Virus record (IMG/VR): IMGVR_UViG_3300030019_000047
Span: 1-51,603 of that record
Source of the DNA: a virus
Reading direction: 5' to 3' (one strand)
DNA length: 51,603 nucleotides
Under the pieces are notes generated by a model. That model had not been told where the DNA came from, searched no databases, and saw only the letters and a program-made list of their open reading frames with translations. Below, piece by piece: positions 25,053 to 32,660 of this stretch (within the stretch, counting starts at the first letter, position 1; the number at the start of each line of letters is the position of its first letter). Position numbers and translations under genes: made by a program.

Positions 25053-25355
25053 TTACTTAATTAAAGTATAGCCGCGTTCAAAAATATGGGCAGGGGAGTA
25101 TGACACATAACCGTCATCATACGTTACTATGTAACCACCTACCTGCGGGTGATGCTTGTCCAGCCACCCCTGTTCCACATAGAAAGGAACATAACCTTCT
25201 TCAGCAGGAGTTACAACAGCACCATCAGAAAGACAGCCTACTGCGTTATTCACACGTTTAAATTGCAGGGTGATGACTTTGATTTGCAATGCCGAAACTT
25301 CTTTGTGGCACTTATATTTGGGCATTGCAACGCGCCCGATCAGATTATCAGCCAT
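25053..25355 (-). CDS. Conserved phage protein with MPKYKCHKEV motif
   Basis: 100 residues from the ATG at 25355 (AGGGG site), overlapping the preceding gene by 8 bases. The sequence KYKCHKEVSALQIKVITL, then AVVTPAEEGYVPFYV, then GGYIVTYDDGYVSYSPAHIFERGYT is a pattern I recognise from a widespread small protein of phages and prophages (CHKEVxALKI...GGYxVxYxDGYxSxSP). Its function is not known to me. A longer reading upstream of 25355 lacks a ribosome binding site and overlaps another gene, so it is rejected. Confidence 0.8.
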   Translation of the reverse strand: MADNLIGRVAMPKYKCHKEVSALQIKVITLQFKRVNNAVGCLSDGAVVTPAEEGYVPFYVEQGWLDKHHPQVGGYIVTYDDGYVSYSPAHIFERGYTLIK

Positions 25356-25650
25356 TTTGCGCCCCTGATGCAATAAATTTGGCGAATTCGAGATGGAGAT
25401 CGTCAAGATGCCACACAGCCATCCCGTCCAACATCCCACTCCTCCCGCTTTCAACTTCGCAGCCAAGCGCTTCAGCTGCTGCCTCTTTGGTGCTAAACAA
25501 AGGCAGGCTCCAAGCGCCGATGTCGCCGTTCTCTTCGACATACATCGTTTTAGCGAAGTCGATAACGCCGCGTTTTTTGTTGACTTTGCCGATCACAAAT
25601 TTAGGCAAATGATCGTAGTCAACATTTTCTACGTTGGTATTCTTTTCCAT
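25348..25650 (-). CDS. Unknown small acidic protein
   Basis: 100 residues, preceded by AGGAG. Acidic overall, with a helical segment STKEAAAEALGCEVES and a C-terminal WHLDDLHLEFAKFIASG helix. No family recognised. It is tightly placed between the zinc-ribbon gene and the conserved CHKEV gene (overlap of 8 bases downstream), so it belongs to the same transcription unit. Confidence 0.7.
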   Translation of the reverse strand: MEKNTNVENVDYDHLPKFVIGKVNKKRGVIDFAKTMYVEENGDIGAWSLPLFSTKEAAAEALGCEVESGRSGMLDGMAVWHLDDLHLEFAKFIASGAQNG

Positions 25651-25926
25651 TCAAAACTCCTCATATTTTACAAAAGGGTACTTGTTCATCGATGAGTGTT
25701 CACGTCCGCATTTGGGGCATTTGTGAATATAATAGTTAGGCATAGCCGCATCTCGCACATAAGGCATTGGTATTTGACACGGTTGGCAGATAATGCGGAC
25801 CCTGACGGGATATACGTCCATCACATCTTCAGCGACGTTCACGCCTACTCGCGGTGCGCCGGGGATATACCGTTTGGTGGGGGATTTCAAAAAATCTTTT
25901 ACCGCAGACACGATTTTATTGAGCAT
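25651..25926 (-). CDS. Small zinc-ribbon protein
   Basis: 91 residues from the ATG at 25926 (GGAGG site). The C-terminal half carries two cysteine knuckles, CQPC and CPKC, about 25 residues apart, followed by GREHSSMNKY: a probable zinc ribbon. The N-terminus is a basic helical KIVSAVKDFLKSPTKRY segment. Such proteins often bind nucleic acid or RNA polymerase, but nothing here identifies the partner. It lies just downstream of the promoter at 25950-25978. Confidence 0.7.
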   Translation of the reverse strand: MLNKIVSAVKDFLKSPTKRYIPGAPRVGVNVAEDVMDVYPVRVRIICQPCQIPMPYVRDAAMPNYYIHKCPKCGREHSSMNKYPFVKYEEF

Positions 25927-25949
25927 TTGAACCTCCAAGTTGAATTGAT

Positions 25950-25978
25950 ATTTTATCACATCACGGCGTTTTTGTCAA
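25950..25978 (-). promoter_or_regulatory. Promoter for the zinc-ribbon gene set
   Basis: TTGACA (25978-25973), 17-bp spacer and TAAAAT (25955-25950), with TGTGA before the -10. It overlaps the 3' end of the gene ending at 25956. Confidence 0.78.
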
Positions 25979-26474
25979 TATCTGCATGGGACACAGGGAC
26001 TAACTTAACCGCACGAGGAACGTTAGTGATATCCACAACTTTATGTAGGCTATATTCCCAACAACCCATACCATAAAGCCCTGACGACACAGAAGACATT
26101 ACGACACGGGAATCAGCTTCTTTGTTTTCTAGACGCCACACACCATTAAGGGTATTTCTTACAGGCATCTCGCTAAATGACCTGACACAACCATTCTTAT
26201 CCCAAGCCACGTAAGAATGGCTAAAGTGGACCATCTTTGCGATGCTATCAAGCGAGAATGGCGCACACTCAACTTCATTGCGCAGAACGGAGATGCCCTC
26301 AGTTGTGATATCCAGCGCCCCGGCGTATTTAGCTAGGGCGCTTACCGATAGGTCAAATGCTTCTTTATCCGACATAATGTTAATCGCCGCCATGCGCAGA
26401 AGGGAATTGATGTAATCTGTTACGCCATCTACTGTTGTCTCATCGAACATGGAATTACTTATACTTATTGCCAT
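25956..26474 (-). CDS. Unknown protein
   Basis: 172 residues from the ATG at 26474, which has a GGAGAATAG site; a longer frame upstream would overlap the mini-gene and lacks a binding site. Not recognised. The first 70 residues are helical, the central part is mixed and contains HFSHSYVAWDKNG, and the C-terminus is beta-rich, ending DIDKNAVM. No membrane segment, zinc motif or catalytic triad seen. Confidence 0.7.
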   Translation of the reverse strand: MAISISNSMFDETTVDGVTDYINSLLRMAAINIMSDKEAFDLSVSALAKYAGALDITTEGISVLRNEVECAPFSLDSIAKMVHFSHSYVAWDKNGCVRSFSEMPVRNTLNGVWRLENKEADSRVVMSSVSSGLYGMGCWEYSLHKVVDITNVPRAVKLVPVSHADIDKNAVM

Positions 26475-26487
26475 AGCTATTCTCCGA

Positions 26488-26586
26488 TCAATCTTCAGGT
26501 AGCAACAGGCCAAGAATGATAAGCGCCATCGCCACTACTAAACATGGAGGGACACCTAGAAGCGAACCTCTAATTGCCCAGTCCAT
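26488..26586 (-). CDS. Mini membrane protein, 32 residues
   Basis: A 32-codon frame starting 5 bases after the stop of the upstream gene and ending 13 bases before the next start, so it exactly fills the gap. The product has a short N-terminus and one hydrophobic span, CLVVAMALIILGLLLP, ending in PED. There is no strong Shine-Dalgarno, but coupling from the upstream stop is plausible. Single-span mini proteins in phages can be holins, pinholins or inhibitors of host membrane proteins. The reading frame alone is not proof of expression. Confidence 0.45.
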   Translation of the reverse strand: MDWAIRGSLLGVPPCLVVAMALIILGLLLPED

Positions 26587-26590
26587 GATT

Positions 26591-26884
26591 TCAAACAGTT
26601 GGATTTTTGCTGTTGTGTTTAACCACTGCAGCGTGTTCTCTACATAGTCCATGCGGTTTTTTCCCCAGCGGAGTGAACCGCACTGTTATTCTAGACCCCT
26701 GCTCTACCGGAAGGTTGCAAACCTGCTTAATCACACCGATAGACAGCATCATTTTAACATCACTATCAACAACAATAGAAACTTGCTCGGAGTTTTTGAT
26801 GCCGCCCATCACGGCGTTGGCTTGACGGCGCACCTGAGAATCGATATAGCGCCAAATGGTCCACTGCCTACGAGTCATTTGCAT
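26591..26884 (-). CDS. Unknown small basic protein
   Basis: 97 residues; the start could be the first or third codon (MQM). Basic, with a helical N-terminus (RRQWTIWRYIDSQVRRQANAV) and a beta-rich C-terminal half (GSRITVRFTPLGKKPHG). It has a 7-bp leader hairpin (26895-26914) and lies below a promoter at 26947-26975. No family recognised; the ribosome binding site is weak. Confidence 0.65.
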   Translation of the reverse strand: MQMTRRQWTIWRYIDSQVRRQANAVMGGIKNSEQVSIVVDSDVKMMLSIGVIKQVCNLPVEQGSRITVRFTPLGKKPHGLCREHAAVVKHNSKNPTV

Positions 26885-26894
26885 CTTTGCATCT

Positions 26895-26914
26895 CAGGTG
26901 GTTACGGCCACCTG
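26895..26914. other. Leader hairpin
   Basis: Perfect 7-bp inverted repeat (CAGGTGG/CCACCTG) with a 6-base loop in the 5' leader between promoter 26947 and the gene starting at 26884. It may affect translation because the right arm is close to the start region. Confidence 0.4.
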
Positions 26915-26946
26915 CCCGGCGATGGACAGCCCATTACGCAAAAAAC

Positions 26947-26975
26947 ATTATAACACAAAAGACACCGCCGCGCAA
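26947..26975 (-). promoter_or_regulatory. Promoter with weak -35
   Basis: TTGCGC (26975-26970), 17-bp spacer and TATAAT (26952-26947), preceded by TGTGT. The poor -35 is offset by a consensus extended -10. The same TTGCGC -35 occurs at the promoter at 44431. Confidence 0.65.
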
Positions 26976-27734
26976 TCACTTAAGCGCTAGACACATCTTT
27001 TGCACCAGAGCAAGGGAACCTTTTAGGCTCGTCTCTACGTCATCAATCCCTTGCCAAGAGTCCAAAGCTCCTGACTCAGCTATTTTGAGGACCCTCGAAA
27101 ATTTTTCGGCGTTCCATTTATATGACGTAAGGTCAATTCCAGTAGCTTCTTTTATTTTTACCAATGTATTAAGAGCGTCACACTGGCTTTCGCGCATTCT
27201 GTCGATTTGGCGCTTTAGGTTAGCGTCGATCATTGACCTCTCTTTATCAATGGCTTTGTTGATGATCTCCATATTGGCCTTTTCATCGGCCTTGGCCGCA
27301 GAACGCAACAGAGATGCTACAAAGGGCTTGCCCATGGTTATTGATAGTGTTTTAGCTGCGGGCAGTACCGTTGTCAACCTGCCTTTTTCATCCACTTCCA
27401 TCAACCCCCAAGTATCCGGGAGAGTGCCGGGGTTATCAACAAGGCCCGTAGGAGTGACCAGCCACCAGTAGTCGCAGTATTGAGCAACGCTTTCAGCTTT
27501 ATCGGGACACGCCAGCTCTTTTTTCAAATCACCGCGAGACACTTTTATTTCAAAGCCATGGACAGAAAGACCCCGGCTAGGGTACATATTCATCGCCAAC
27601 CCATCTGCCCAACGGCGTTGAGCGGCACCTGTACCATCAGCCACTTCGAAGAAAAGCGCCCATTCAGGCTGGACGTAGCGAGAACGAAGAGCAGCCCTTA
27701 TCTGAGCTGCGTTAAGTTTTAATATAGCCATCAT
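26976..27734 (-). CDS. Putative PD-(D/E)XK nuclease, MmcB-like
   Basis: 252 residues from the ATG at 27734 (ATGATGG overlap with the upstream stop). The N-terminal domain has FFEVADG (Glu30), then RRWADGLAMN (Asp44), then HGFEIKVSRGDLKKEL with Glu62 and Lys64, the D...E-x-K core of this nuclease fold, then YCDYWWLVTP and LPDTWGLMEV. This matches MmcB-type DNA-repair nuclease-like proteins of phages and proteobacteria. The C-terminal half is helical and charged. Activity is inferred; the role might be recombination or degradation of host DNA. Confidence 0.7.
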   Translation of the reverse strand: MMAILKLNAAQIRAALRSRYVQPEWALFFEVADGTGAAQRRWADGLAMNMYPSRGLSVHGFEIKVSRGDLKKELACPDKAESVAQYCDYWWLVTPTGLVDNPGTLPDTWGLMEVDEKGRLTTVLPAAKTLSITMGKPFVASLLRSAAKADEKANMEIINKAIDKERSMIDANLKRQIDRMRESQCDALNTLVKIKEATGIDLTSYKWNAEKFSRVLKIAESGALDSWQGIDDVETSLKGSLALVQKMCLALK

Positions 27735-28159
27735 TTCCCCGATAAGTCGAAGTGTAATTTTTCGATGTTTTTGTTGATAGCGGCTACACTGCATAATAAT
27801 GCAAGCCAAGTAGTAGCGTCGTTTTTAAGCCAATGTCCGGGGCCTATGCCATCTTCATCAAAGAAATGGAGATCGGAGGGTACTGCAAGATGTTTAACTA
27901 CATGCATAGGGACGGCGATAGTGTTGATGCCATCATTGAAATAATGAAGAGCGTTATTAACGGTTCGCGGTGAATATTCACCCGCAGTTTCGATACGACC
28001 CCGATACCCGCAGCAATTAGGCCCCCACATTTTGATATACTTATCATCAGACGCCGTATTCGCTACGCTGATGATAACATAATTGTAGGATAATTCTGTG
28101 GCTTTCTTTGCTATGTAAGAAGCGTCAATAATAATTTTAACCGTAGACTTACCCATCAT
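27731..28159 (-). CDS. Unknown protein
   Basis: 142 residues. Not recognised. The N-terminus is IIIDASYIAKKATELSYNYV, with a CCGYRGR pair of cysteines around residue 50, a NALHYFNDGINTIAVPMHV middle and a helical C-terminus containing WLALLCSVAAINKNI. It overlaps the upstream gene (28156) and the nuclease gene downstream (ATGATGG), so it is part of a co-translated set. No catalytic motif could be fixed. Confidence 0.7.
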   Translation of the reverse strand: MMGKSTVKIIIDASYIAKKATELSYNYVIISVANTASDDKYIKMWGPNCCGYRGRIETAGEYSPRTVNNALHYFNDGINTIAVPMHVVKHLAVPSDLHFFDEDGIGPGHWLKNDATTWLALLCSVAAINKNIEKLHFDLSGK

Positions 28160-28365
28160 TCGCTCCAGTGGGCATCATATGCCAGCTTTATAGCTTTTTC
28201 AAACGTATCGGCGTACTCAGACCACAATGTTTTACCATTGCAGGTGCTGCGGATAATATACACGCCAGTAGCGTCATCTTGGAACAGAGTTATTACGGTG
28301 TCGGTTCCGTTCTCAACATGTCCCATCAAATTCCGCAGCATGGCAATAGTAGTTTCAGTTCCCAT
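28156..28365 (-). CDS. Small unknown protein
   Basis: 69 residues with a strong AGGAGA site. A beta-hairpin region DTVITLFQDDATGVYIIRS followed by a helical KAIKLAYDAHWSE end. The short gene overlaps the one upstream by 11 bases and the one downstream by 4. It looks like a small alpha/beta protein; no family recognised. Confidence 0.7.
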   Translation of the reverse strand: MGTETTIAMLRNLMGHVENGTDTVITLFQDDATGVYIIRSTCNGKTLWSEYADTFEKAIKLAYDAHWSE

Positions 28366-28726
28366 TATCTTCTCCTATCTGGCGGTCACATTCATCAATC
28401 AGAGAATTAAGCATATCATTGTAGGCGTTCAATCCGGGGATGATACGCATAACTTGGCAAGGCATAAAGCACATCGCGGCATAATGCTCTGCGGCCTCTT
28501 TCGATTGAAATACCGAAAAATTTGCTAGCGACGCCGGGACAACACTACATACCATGCCTGCGTCCCATGGGTGTGTCCCCTTAGCGACGCGCATCAGGGT
28601 GGAGTTGCCTACTATTACGTAGTTTTCGCCGTACAGGCTTTTGTTAGTAGCTTTCAGATTAAACACCGCATCGCGACTTGCTTGTGTGGCCGCGCGTACC
28701 GCCTGTAAAAACTCTTTATGATCCAT
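28355..28726 (-). CDS. Unknown protein
   Basis: 123 residues from the ATG at 28726, preceded by AGAGG. The in-frame start at 28783 would lie inside the promoter, so it is not used. The N-terminus is helical (KEFLQAVRAATQASRDAVF), then a beta stretch (NYVIVGNSTLMRVAKG), a VVPASLANFSVFQSKEAAEHYA segment and a helical C-terminus. No family recognised. First gene after promoter 28755. Confidence 0.7.
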   Translation of the reverse strand: MDHKEFLQAVRAATQASRDAVFNLKATNKSLYGENYVIVGNSTLMRVAKGTHPWDAGMVCSVVPASLANFSVFQSKEAAEHYAAMCFMPCQVMRIIPGLNAYNDMLNSLIDECDRQIGEDNGN

Positions 28727-28754
28727 TTTAACCTCTACATTGAGCCAAAACACC

Positions 28755-28783
28755 ATTGTACCACGCTTTGGCCCCCATGTCAA
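28755..28783 (-). promoter_or_regulatory. Promoter for genes from 28726 leftward
   Basis: TTGACA (28783-28778), 17-bp spacer and TACAAT (28760-28755), with GTGG before the -10. It sits next to the stop codon of the zinc-finger gene ending at 28788. Confidence 0.78.
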
Positions 28784-28787
28784 TTAT

Positions 28788-29027
28788 TTAAATAAACTCG
28801 CCGATGTTTGACCGGGTGCCATCTTCAGCAACGTTGAATTTATGCTTACAATGACGGCAGCGGAAAAGAACGGGCCATTGTACCCACCCCAGCAACTGCA
28901 CTTGCTCGGTCCCACATTTGGGGCATAGCGGTTGAAGTTTCGATGCCGCGTCACGGCGCATCACCAGCTCCATCAGAGCCATCCCCTCAGGGGTCATCAC
29001 TATATTACCCATTACCAACTTTTTCAT
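28788..29027 (-). CDS. Small zinc-ribbon protein
   Basis: 79 residues. Two CxxC motifs, CPKC near residue 34 and CRHC near 57, flank LGWVQWPVLFR: a classic zinc ribbon. The N-terminus has MNPEGMAL-type helix (GMALMELVMRRDA). Similar short zinc-ribbon proteins are common in phage early regions and may bind nucleic acids or a host enzyme. GGAGATC site; the ATG overlaps the stop of the DUF3850-like gene. Confidence 0.7.
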   Translation of the reverse strand: MKKLVMGNIVMTPEGMALMELVMRRDAASKLQPLCPKCGTEQVQLLGWVQWPVLFRCRHCKHKFNVAEDGTRSNIGEFI

Positions 29028-29566
29028 ATATTGATCTCCACATATTTAATCGATTTAGCTGATGCCATCGATGGGGATGCCGACATCAACCACCGCCAAC
29101 CGTTCCCATTCACATAAGATACAGGCCAAAGATACAAGTAGCCATCTTGGTCGTCAGCCACTTGATTTGTATACCCGTAAAGGTAATGGCCCAATCTTCC
29201 CGCCCATGACGCGTCAAACCCATGGCTATCAAAAACTAAATTATACAGCTTATCTAACTCGGGGCTTTCAATGGCTGGCGACTTGAATTTAACACCTTTA
29301 GGGCAGGGTGTCGTCTCTATTCTAGGGGTTAAGTACGGAACGACGCTCAACAGCACATACCCCTCAATGATGAAATCTACCGGGCAGATGTGCTCAATTC
29401 TTCGGATGACATGATGCCCGGTAGATTTCCCGTCGACATACTCTTCAAGAAATAGCAAGTCATCCACACGGAAACCACGGTCATTTAGTCTCAGTTCTGC
29501 TGTCTTAAGACCCAACACAACGTCACGAAAATGCACTGGGGCAATCTTCAAATAGTGAGTTTTCAT
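29024..29566 (-). CDS. ASCH/DUF3850-like protein
   Basis: 180 residues. The N-terminal 90 residues match the DUF3850 pattern: HYLKIAPVHFRDVVLGLKT, then AELRLNDRGFRVDDLLFLEE, then TGHHVIRRIEHI, and GYVLLSVV. This is part of the ASCH/PUA-like group of RNA- or nucleotide-binding domains. The C-terminal half is unfamiliar, with a WRWLMSASPSMASAKSIKYVE end. Good GGAGG site. RNA binding is an inference from the fold. Confidence 0.7.
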   Translation of the reverse strand: MKTHYLKIAPVHFRDVVLGLKTAELRLNDRGFRVDDLLFLEEYVDGKSTGHHVIRRIEHICPVDFIIEGYVLLSVVPYLTPRIETTPCPKGVKFKSPAIESPELDKLYNLVFDSHGFDASWAGRLGHYLYGYTNQVADDQDGYLYLWPVSYVNGNGWRWLMSASPSMASAKSIKYVEINI

Positions 29567-29569
29567 ACG

Positions 29570-30280
29570 TTAATCCTCCAACACGTTAGTTATGGCCACT
29601 TCATCACCAGCATCCATACCCGCCAGAGCAGCCGCTAATTCATCCTCTTTGAGACGCTTTTTGCCCTTGGACTTGCTGTATTCCACCGAGCCAAAATAGT
29701 CAGACACGGCGGATGTTTTTAAAACGATGAGAGAAGTCCCAGCGGCCACTGCATCAGCCGCCCGTTCTTTTGTCATGTCTCTCAACCTTGACAGCATGCG
29801 GCTTGACATGGCTTCTTTAAATGCAGTCCCCACGCGGGCGTTGTAGCGAGTGTATCCTTTGGATCGCATGTAGGCGCTAGTGCAGGTGTCCACCACAGAG
29901 CACAGGTATTCATACATCTGTTTTGCAATTTTGGTGTCTTCTTTGAAACCCTGCCACTTGATGCGGTGGCCGTTATTCCCGCTGTCCCACTCGGAAACAG
30001 TTTGGCAGTCGTTAAAAACACCTACGCCAACTGACAGGCAGCTTTTCCACTGGGGCATGTACTTGTAGACATCTTCGGAATCAGACTCGCCGAAATGATC
30101 TTCACCAAACATTTTACCATCGGTAGATGATGCAATGTCCATTTCATCGATTTGATATTTGTCCATCAATTTGCGGGCCATTAGCGCTGCGGATGACGCT
30201 TCGTGCTCATTGGTGTTGTTGGTGGCGCGAGCTAACATCTTTGCGATGCGCTCTTTGACTTTGCTGAGGTCGATTGACAT
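29570..30280 (-). CDS. DUF2786-like protein
   Basis: 236 residues. The N-terminus VKERIAKMLARATNNTNEHEASSAALMARKLM, followed by DKYQIDE, is the DUF2786 helical domain (kIxKLLalAxs..nehEA..A...a..Lm..y.i). The rest contains a WKSCLSVGVGVFNDCQ segment and a helical KQMYEYLCSVVDTCTSAY region, the extended form often seen in phages and plasmids. Function unknown. GGAGCAA site before the ATG, below promoter 30323. Confidence 0.78.
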   Translation of the reverse strand: MSIDLSKVKERIAKMLARATNNTNEHEASSAALMARKLMDKYQIDEMDIASSTDGKMFGEDHFGESDSEDVYKYMPQWKSCLSVGVGVFNDCQTVSEWDSGNNGHRIKWQGFKEDTKIAKQMYEYLCSVVDTCTSAYMRSKGYTRYNARVGTAFKEAMSSRMLSRLRDMTKERAADAVAAGTSLIVLKTSAVSDYFGSVEYSKSKGKKRLKEDELAAALAGMDAGDEVAITNVLED

Positions 30281-30322
30281 TTCGTTGCTCCGGTGTGGTT
30301 GGGAACCGTTCCCTATGTACTT

Positions 30323-30351
30323 ATTGTACCACAGCCGGAGCTTGATGTCAA
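30323..30351 (-). promoter_or_regulatory. Promoter for genes from 30280 leftward
   Basis: TTGACA (30351-30346), 17-bp spacer and TACAAT (30328-30323), with TGTGG before the -10. The spacer contains AGCTCCGGCT, a short dyad. Confidence 0.8.
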
Positions 30352-30355
30352 TTAT

Positions 30356-30763
30356 TTAGAACCGACCAAAATAAGGAGCCTGCGAACATCGGCAGTTTGG
30401 GCTGTGCGCGGGGGACTTAAGCTCATCCAACTCCTTTCTGAGACGCACGATCTCATCGGTCTGAAGGGAAATCAAAGCGGCAGACGTCTCAGAGGCACTG
30501 CATGCCACCTGATAACGAGCTTTGTCCAACGCAGTGCCTCCCCCCGAGATTTTTTCGTTACTGCAACGAGATGATCCTGAACTCCCATTCTCAGTACATC
30601 CGTGCATGCTCATTATTTGATTAGCTACGTGCTCAATGACAGCATCAGAGCAGCTAAGTGCCTCCACAGCGGCGATCATATCTTCGCTGGACATCATTTC
30701 AATCAATGACCAAGGATCGGCAATTGAAATGGTAACACCGTCAACTGACTTAATTTCTATCAT
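30356..30763 (-). CDS. Unknown protein
   Basis: 135 residues from the ATG at 30763 (AGGAGAATTACC before it). N-terminal acidic helical region with PWSLIEMMSSEDMIAAVEAL, a cysteine- and serine-rich middle (CTENGSSGSSRCSNEK), then a coiled-coil-like LISLQTDEIVRLRKELDEL and a short CRCSQAP end. No family recognised. The middle may be flexible. Confidence 0.68.
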   Translation of the reverse strand: MIEIKSVDGVTISIADPWSLIEMMSSEDMIAAVEALSCSDAVIEHVANQIMSMHGCTENGSSGSSRCSNEKISGGGTALDKARYQVACSASETSAALISLQTDEIVRLRKELDELKSPAHSPNCRCSQAPYFGRF

Positions 30764-30777
30764 GGTAATTCTCCTGT

Positions 30778-31098
30778 TCAACGGGGTAGTGACGGTGGAT
30801 ACATAAAATGAGTAATGCAGTCGGGGTGGATGTCACCATAGCGAGAAAATGCTACCCATGGCTTTAAGGTAGCGCCTGCTTGACAATCACATATACCTAC
30901 TGTGTTTCCATCAGTCACTATCACACTGATGGACTCAAACTTGGTCACAGTAGCTACGTCGATAGGCATGCGGGTTTTAACGTCCACCCACTCCATTACA
31001 TTTGAACCAAGAAGGGCGCGGGCCATTTCGACGCCCTCCTCGGCTGACTGGCGTACGCTGCCATACCCTATCTCTTCAAGACGCTTTTTGGTCAGCAT
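30778..31098 (-). CDS. DUF551-like protein
   Basis: 106 residues. The pattern MEWVDVKTRMPIDVATV, then SISVIVTDGNTVGICDC, then HPDCITHFMYPPSLP matches DUF551 (WxxVxxRMPxx...VxVxxxxg...ITHWMPLPxxP), a small domain common in enterobacterial phages. Here the usual HWM is HFM. The GAGGG site precedes the ATG, and the gene overlaps the upstream gene by 23 bases. Function unknown. Confidence 0.75.
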   Translation of the reverse strand: MLTKKRLEEIGYGSVRQSAEEGVEMARALLGSNVMEWVDVKTRMPIDVATVTKFESISVIVTDGNTVGICDCQAGATLKPWVAFSRYGDIHPDCITHFMYPPSLPR

Positions 31099-31522
31099 CG
31101 TTTTCCCTCAAAGGTAGTATTTCTTCCAGATATTTAGCCAGCGCCCTACCCTCAGACCGGGCTAAACTCATGTTGTACTTATCCCCGCGGTTGTTTTGGT
31201 ACAGTAGGTCATTTACCGCCGACCAAAATTTCTCATCGACGGGAAAGTCACCGTTTTGAAGGTGTTCTGCTTTGCTCAATTGCGCCGGGGCTGTTACATT
31301 TGAGCAAAGCAGCATGAAGTCTTTCCAGCGCTGCAGCCCATCAGCCCGGTCGCGCTGGATTTTAACGTTCTTCTCGTTCTCAACACTAGTATCGCGGCGG
31401 GAACGAAGCTCGATAAGCAGCATCAATAGTTCGATGTCGTCGGCAAGCCCCTCTGATATCGCTTCCATCGTTTCAATCCAGCCAGCAAGGCCACCATCCG
31501 GCTTACGTTCAAAATCATTCAT
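31076..31522 (-). CDS. Unknown acidic helical protein
   Basis: 148 residues, nearly all helical, acidic. WIETMEAISEGLADDIELLMLLIEL suggests an amphipathic helical start, and FPVDEKFWSAVNDLLYQNN a second domain. No cysteines beyond one and no zinc motif. The start overlaps the upstream gene by 4 bases. No family recognised. Confidence 0.7.
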   Translation of the reverse strand: MNDFERKPDGGLAGWIETMEAISEGLADDIELLMLLIELRSRRDTSVENEKNVKIQRDRADGLQRWKDFMLLCSNVTAPAQLSKAEHLQNGDFPVDEKFWSAVNDLLYQNNRGDKYNMSLARSEGRALAKYLEEILPLRENDADQKAS

Positions 31523-32193
31523 AGTAGGCTTACCTTTTTAGATGCGAACCCTTCGACCGTGCAACCAGCGGCCTCAATTCGCTTTACGACATAACTGCGA
31601 CTCATTACAGCCGAAGAGTTCAAACGGACAACCGACTTTTGCGGGGCGGTGAATTTAGTAACGATTCGGTGCAGAGAGTTGAAATTGATAAACGGCACAG
31701 CACGATGCCCTTTGTCATTACATTCATGCCACTCTATTGGCAGACCTCCTGACATTTCCGCCACAGCATCGCGTAATGCATCCATCGTAACCGGCACCTG
31801 ATCGCCTTTCAGTGCTGCGATTTCCGCCACAAGCTGTTTTTGCAATTCTTGACCAGCAGCCAAGTCGCGGTATTGATTGCGGTTTGCACGCTCCGCATCG
31901 TCAGCCCGCTGGCATAGTTGGCGAGCACAATCCATCGGTGAATCACCGGTCTGGTCGCAGCGCTCTTTTGAGAAGCCGACGACCCCCGCCAATTCATCAA
32001 AGCTTGCGCGGATATCTTCAGCCTGCTGGCGTTCTGCTTCGAGCAGATTAAGTAAAGCAAAATATTCTTCTGCTTTTACCATTTGACCGTTTATGGCCGG
32101 TGCCCATATTGCAAAATGCTCGCCGTCGTGTACCTCAATTTCAGCGCCAAACTGTGTAATGTCACGCAGCTTCTCTTCAACATTTTTGTTCAT
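31519..32193 (-). CDS. Unknown coiled-coil protein, Ea22-like in layout
   Basis: 224 residues from the ATG at 32193 with a GGAG site. About residues 5-40 contain an acidic beta region (DGEHFAIWAPAINGQMVKAEE). A long coiled coil follows (LLNLLEAERQQAEDIRASFDELA, then QYRDLAAGQELQKQLVAEIAAL), and the C-terminal 80 residues carry WHECNDKGHRAVPFINFNSL. The coiled-coil plus small C-terminal domain layout resembles Ead/Ea22-type phage proteins, but I cannot confirm homology. Confidence 0.68.
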   Translation of the reverse strand: MNKNVEEKLRDITQFGAEIEVHDGEHFAIWAPAINGQMVKAEEYFALLNLLEAERQQAEDIRASFDELAGVVGFSKERCDQTGDSPMDCARQLCQRADDAERANRNQYRDLAAGQELQKQLVAEIAALKGDQVPVTMDALRDAVAEMSGGLPIEWHECNDKGHRAVPFINFNSLHRIVTKFTAPQKSVVRLNSSAVMSRSYVVKRIEAAGCTVEGFASKKVSLL

Positions 32194-32600
32194 GGTTTTC
32201 TCCATTCTTTCCATTTCCCAACATCGCTGATAGTAAAGGGGCTTACACCGCCGAACTGCTTGACATATGCCGTCTCATCCTTGATATCAGACCGCACCAT
32301 GCCTAGTTTTTCCTCAAGTTGAGCGATGCGTTGTGCGTCCATTTTAGTTTGCAATTCGGCTTGTTTGAGCATTTCTCTGAGCAACACTACCTCATCGATA
32401 ACGCCTTTGCTGCGGATGATGCGTAACCGGGAAGATAATTCACCGAACATGAGCTGAGAGATGCGGCTGTGTGCATAGAGATTAACGATGAACTCCTGCG
32501 CATTATCTTCGGTGATGTAGATCTCCGCCGCCCCATCTTTCTCGACAAGATCAAATTTAATTAAGCCGTTTTTGGCCTGGATAAAAACTTCTTTGTACAT
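32190..32600 (-). CDS. Unknown coiled-coil protein
   Basis: 136 residues; GGAGA site, below promoter 32629. A short N-terminal beta domain (YKEVFIQAKNGLIKFDLV) is followed by a helical and coiled-coil stretch (EVVLLREMLKQAELQTKMDA, AQLEEKLGM). The stop overlaps the start of the next gene by 4 bases. No family recognised. Confidence 0.7.
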   Translation of the reverse strand: MYKEVFIQAKNGLIKFDLVEKDGAAEIYITEDNAQEFIVNLYAHSRISQLMFGELSSRLRIIRSKGVIDEVVLLREMLKQAELQTKMDAQRIAQLEEKLGMVRSDIKDETAYVKQFGGVSPFTISDVGKWKEWRKP

Positions 32601-32628
32601 GATTTTTCTCCGGTTATTGAACCAAATA

Positions 32629-32657
32629 ATTATAGCACAGGCCGAAGCCTATGTCAA
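32629..32657 (-). promoter_or_regulatory. Promoter with hairpin in spacer
   Basis: TTGACA (32657-32652), 17-bp spacer and TATAAT (32634-32629), preceded by TGTGC. The spacer has ATAGGC-TTCG-GCCTGT, a stem with a UUCG-type loop. Confidence 0.82.
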
Positions 32658-32660
32658 GTA

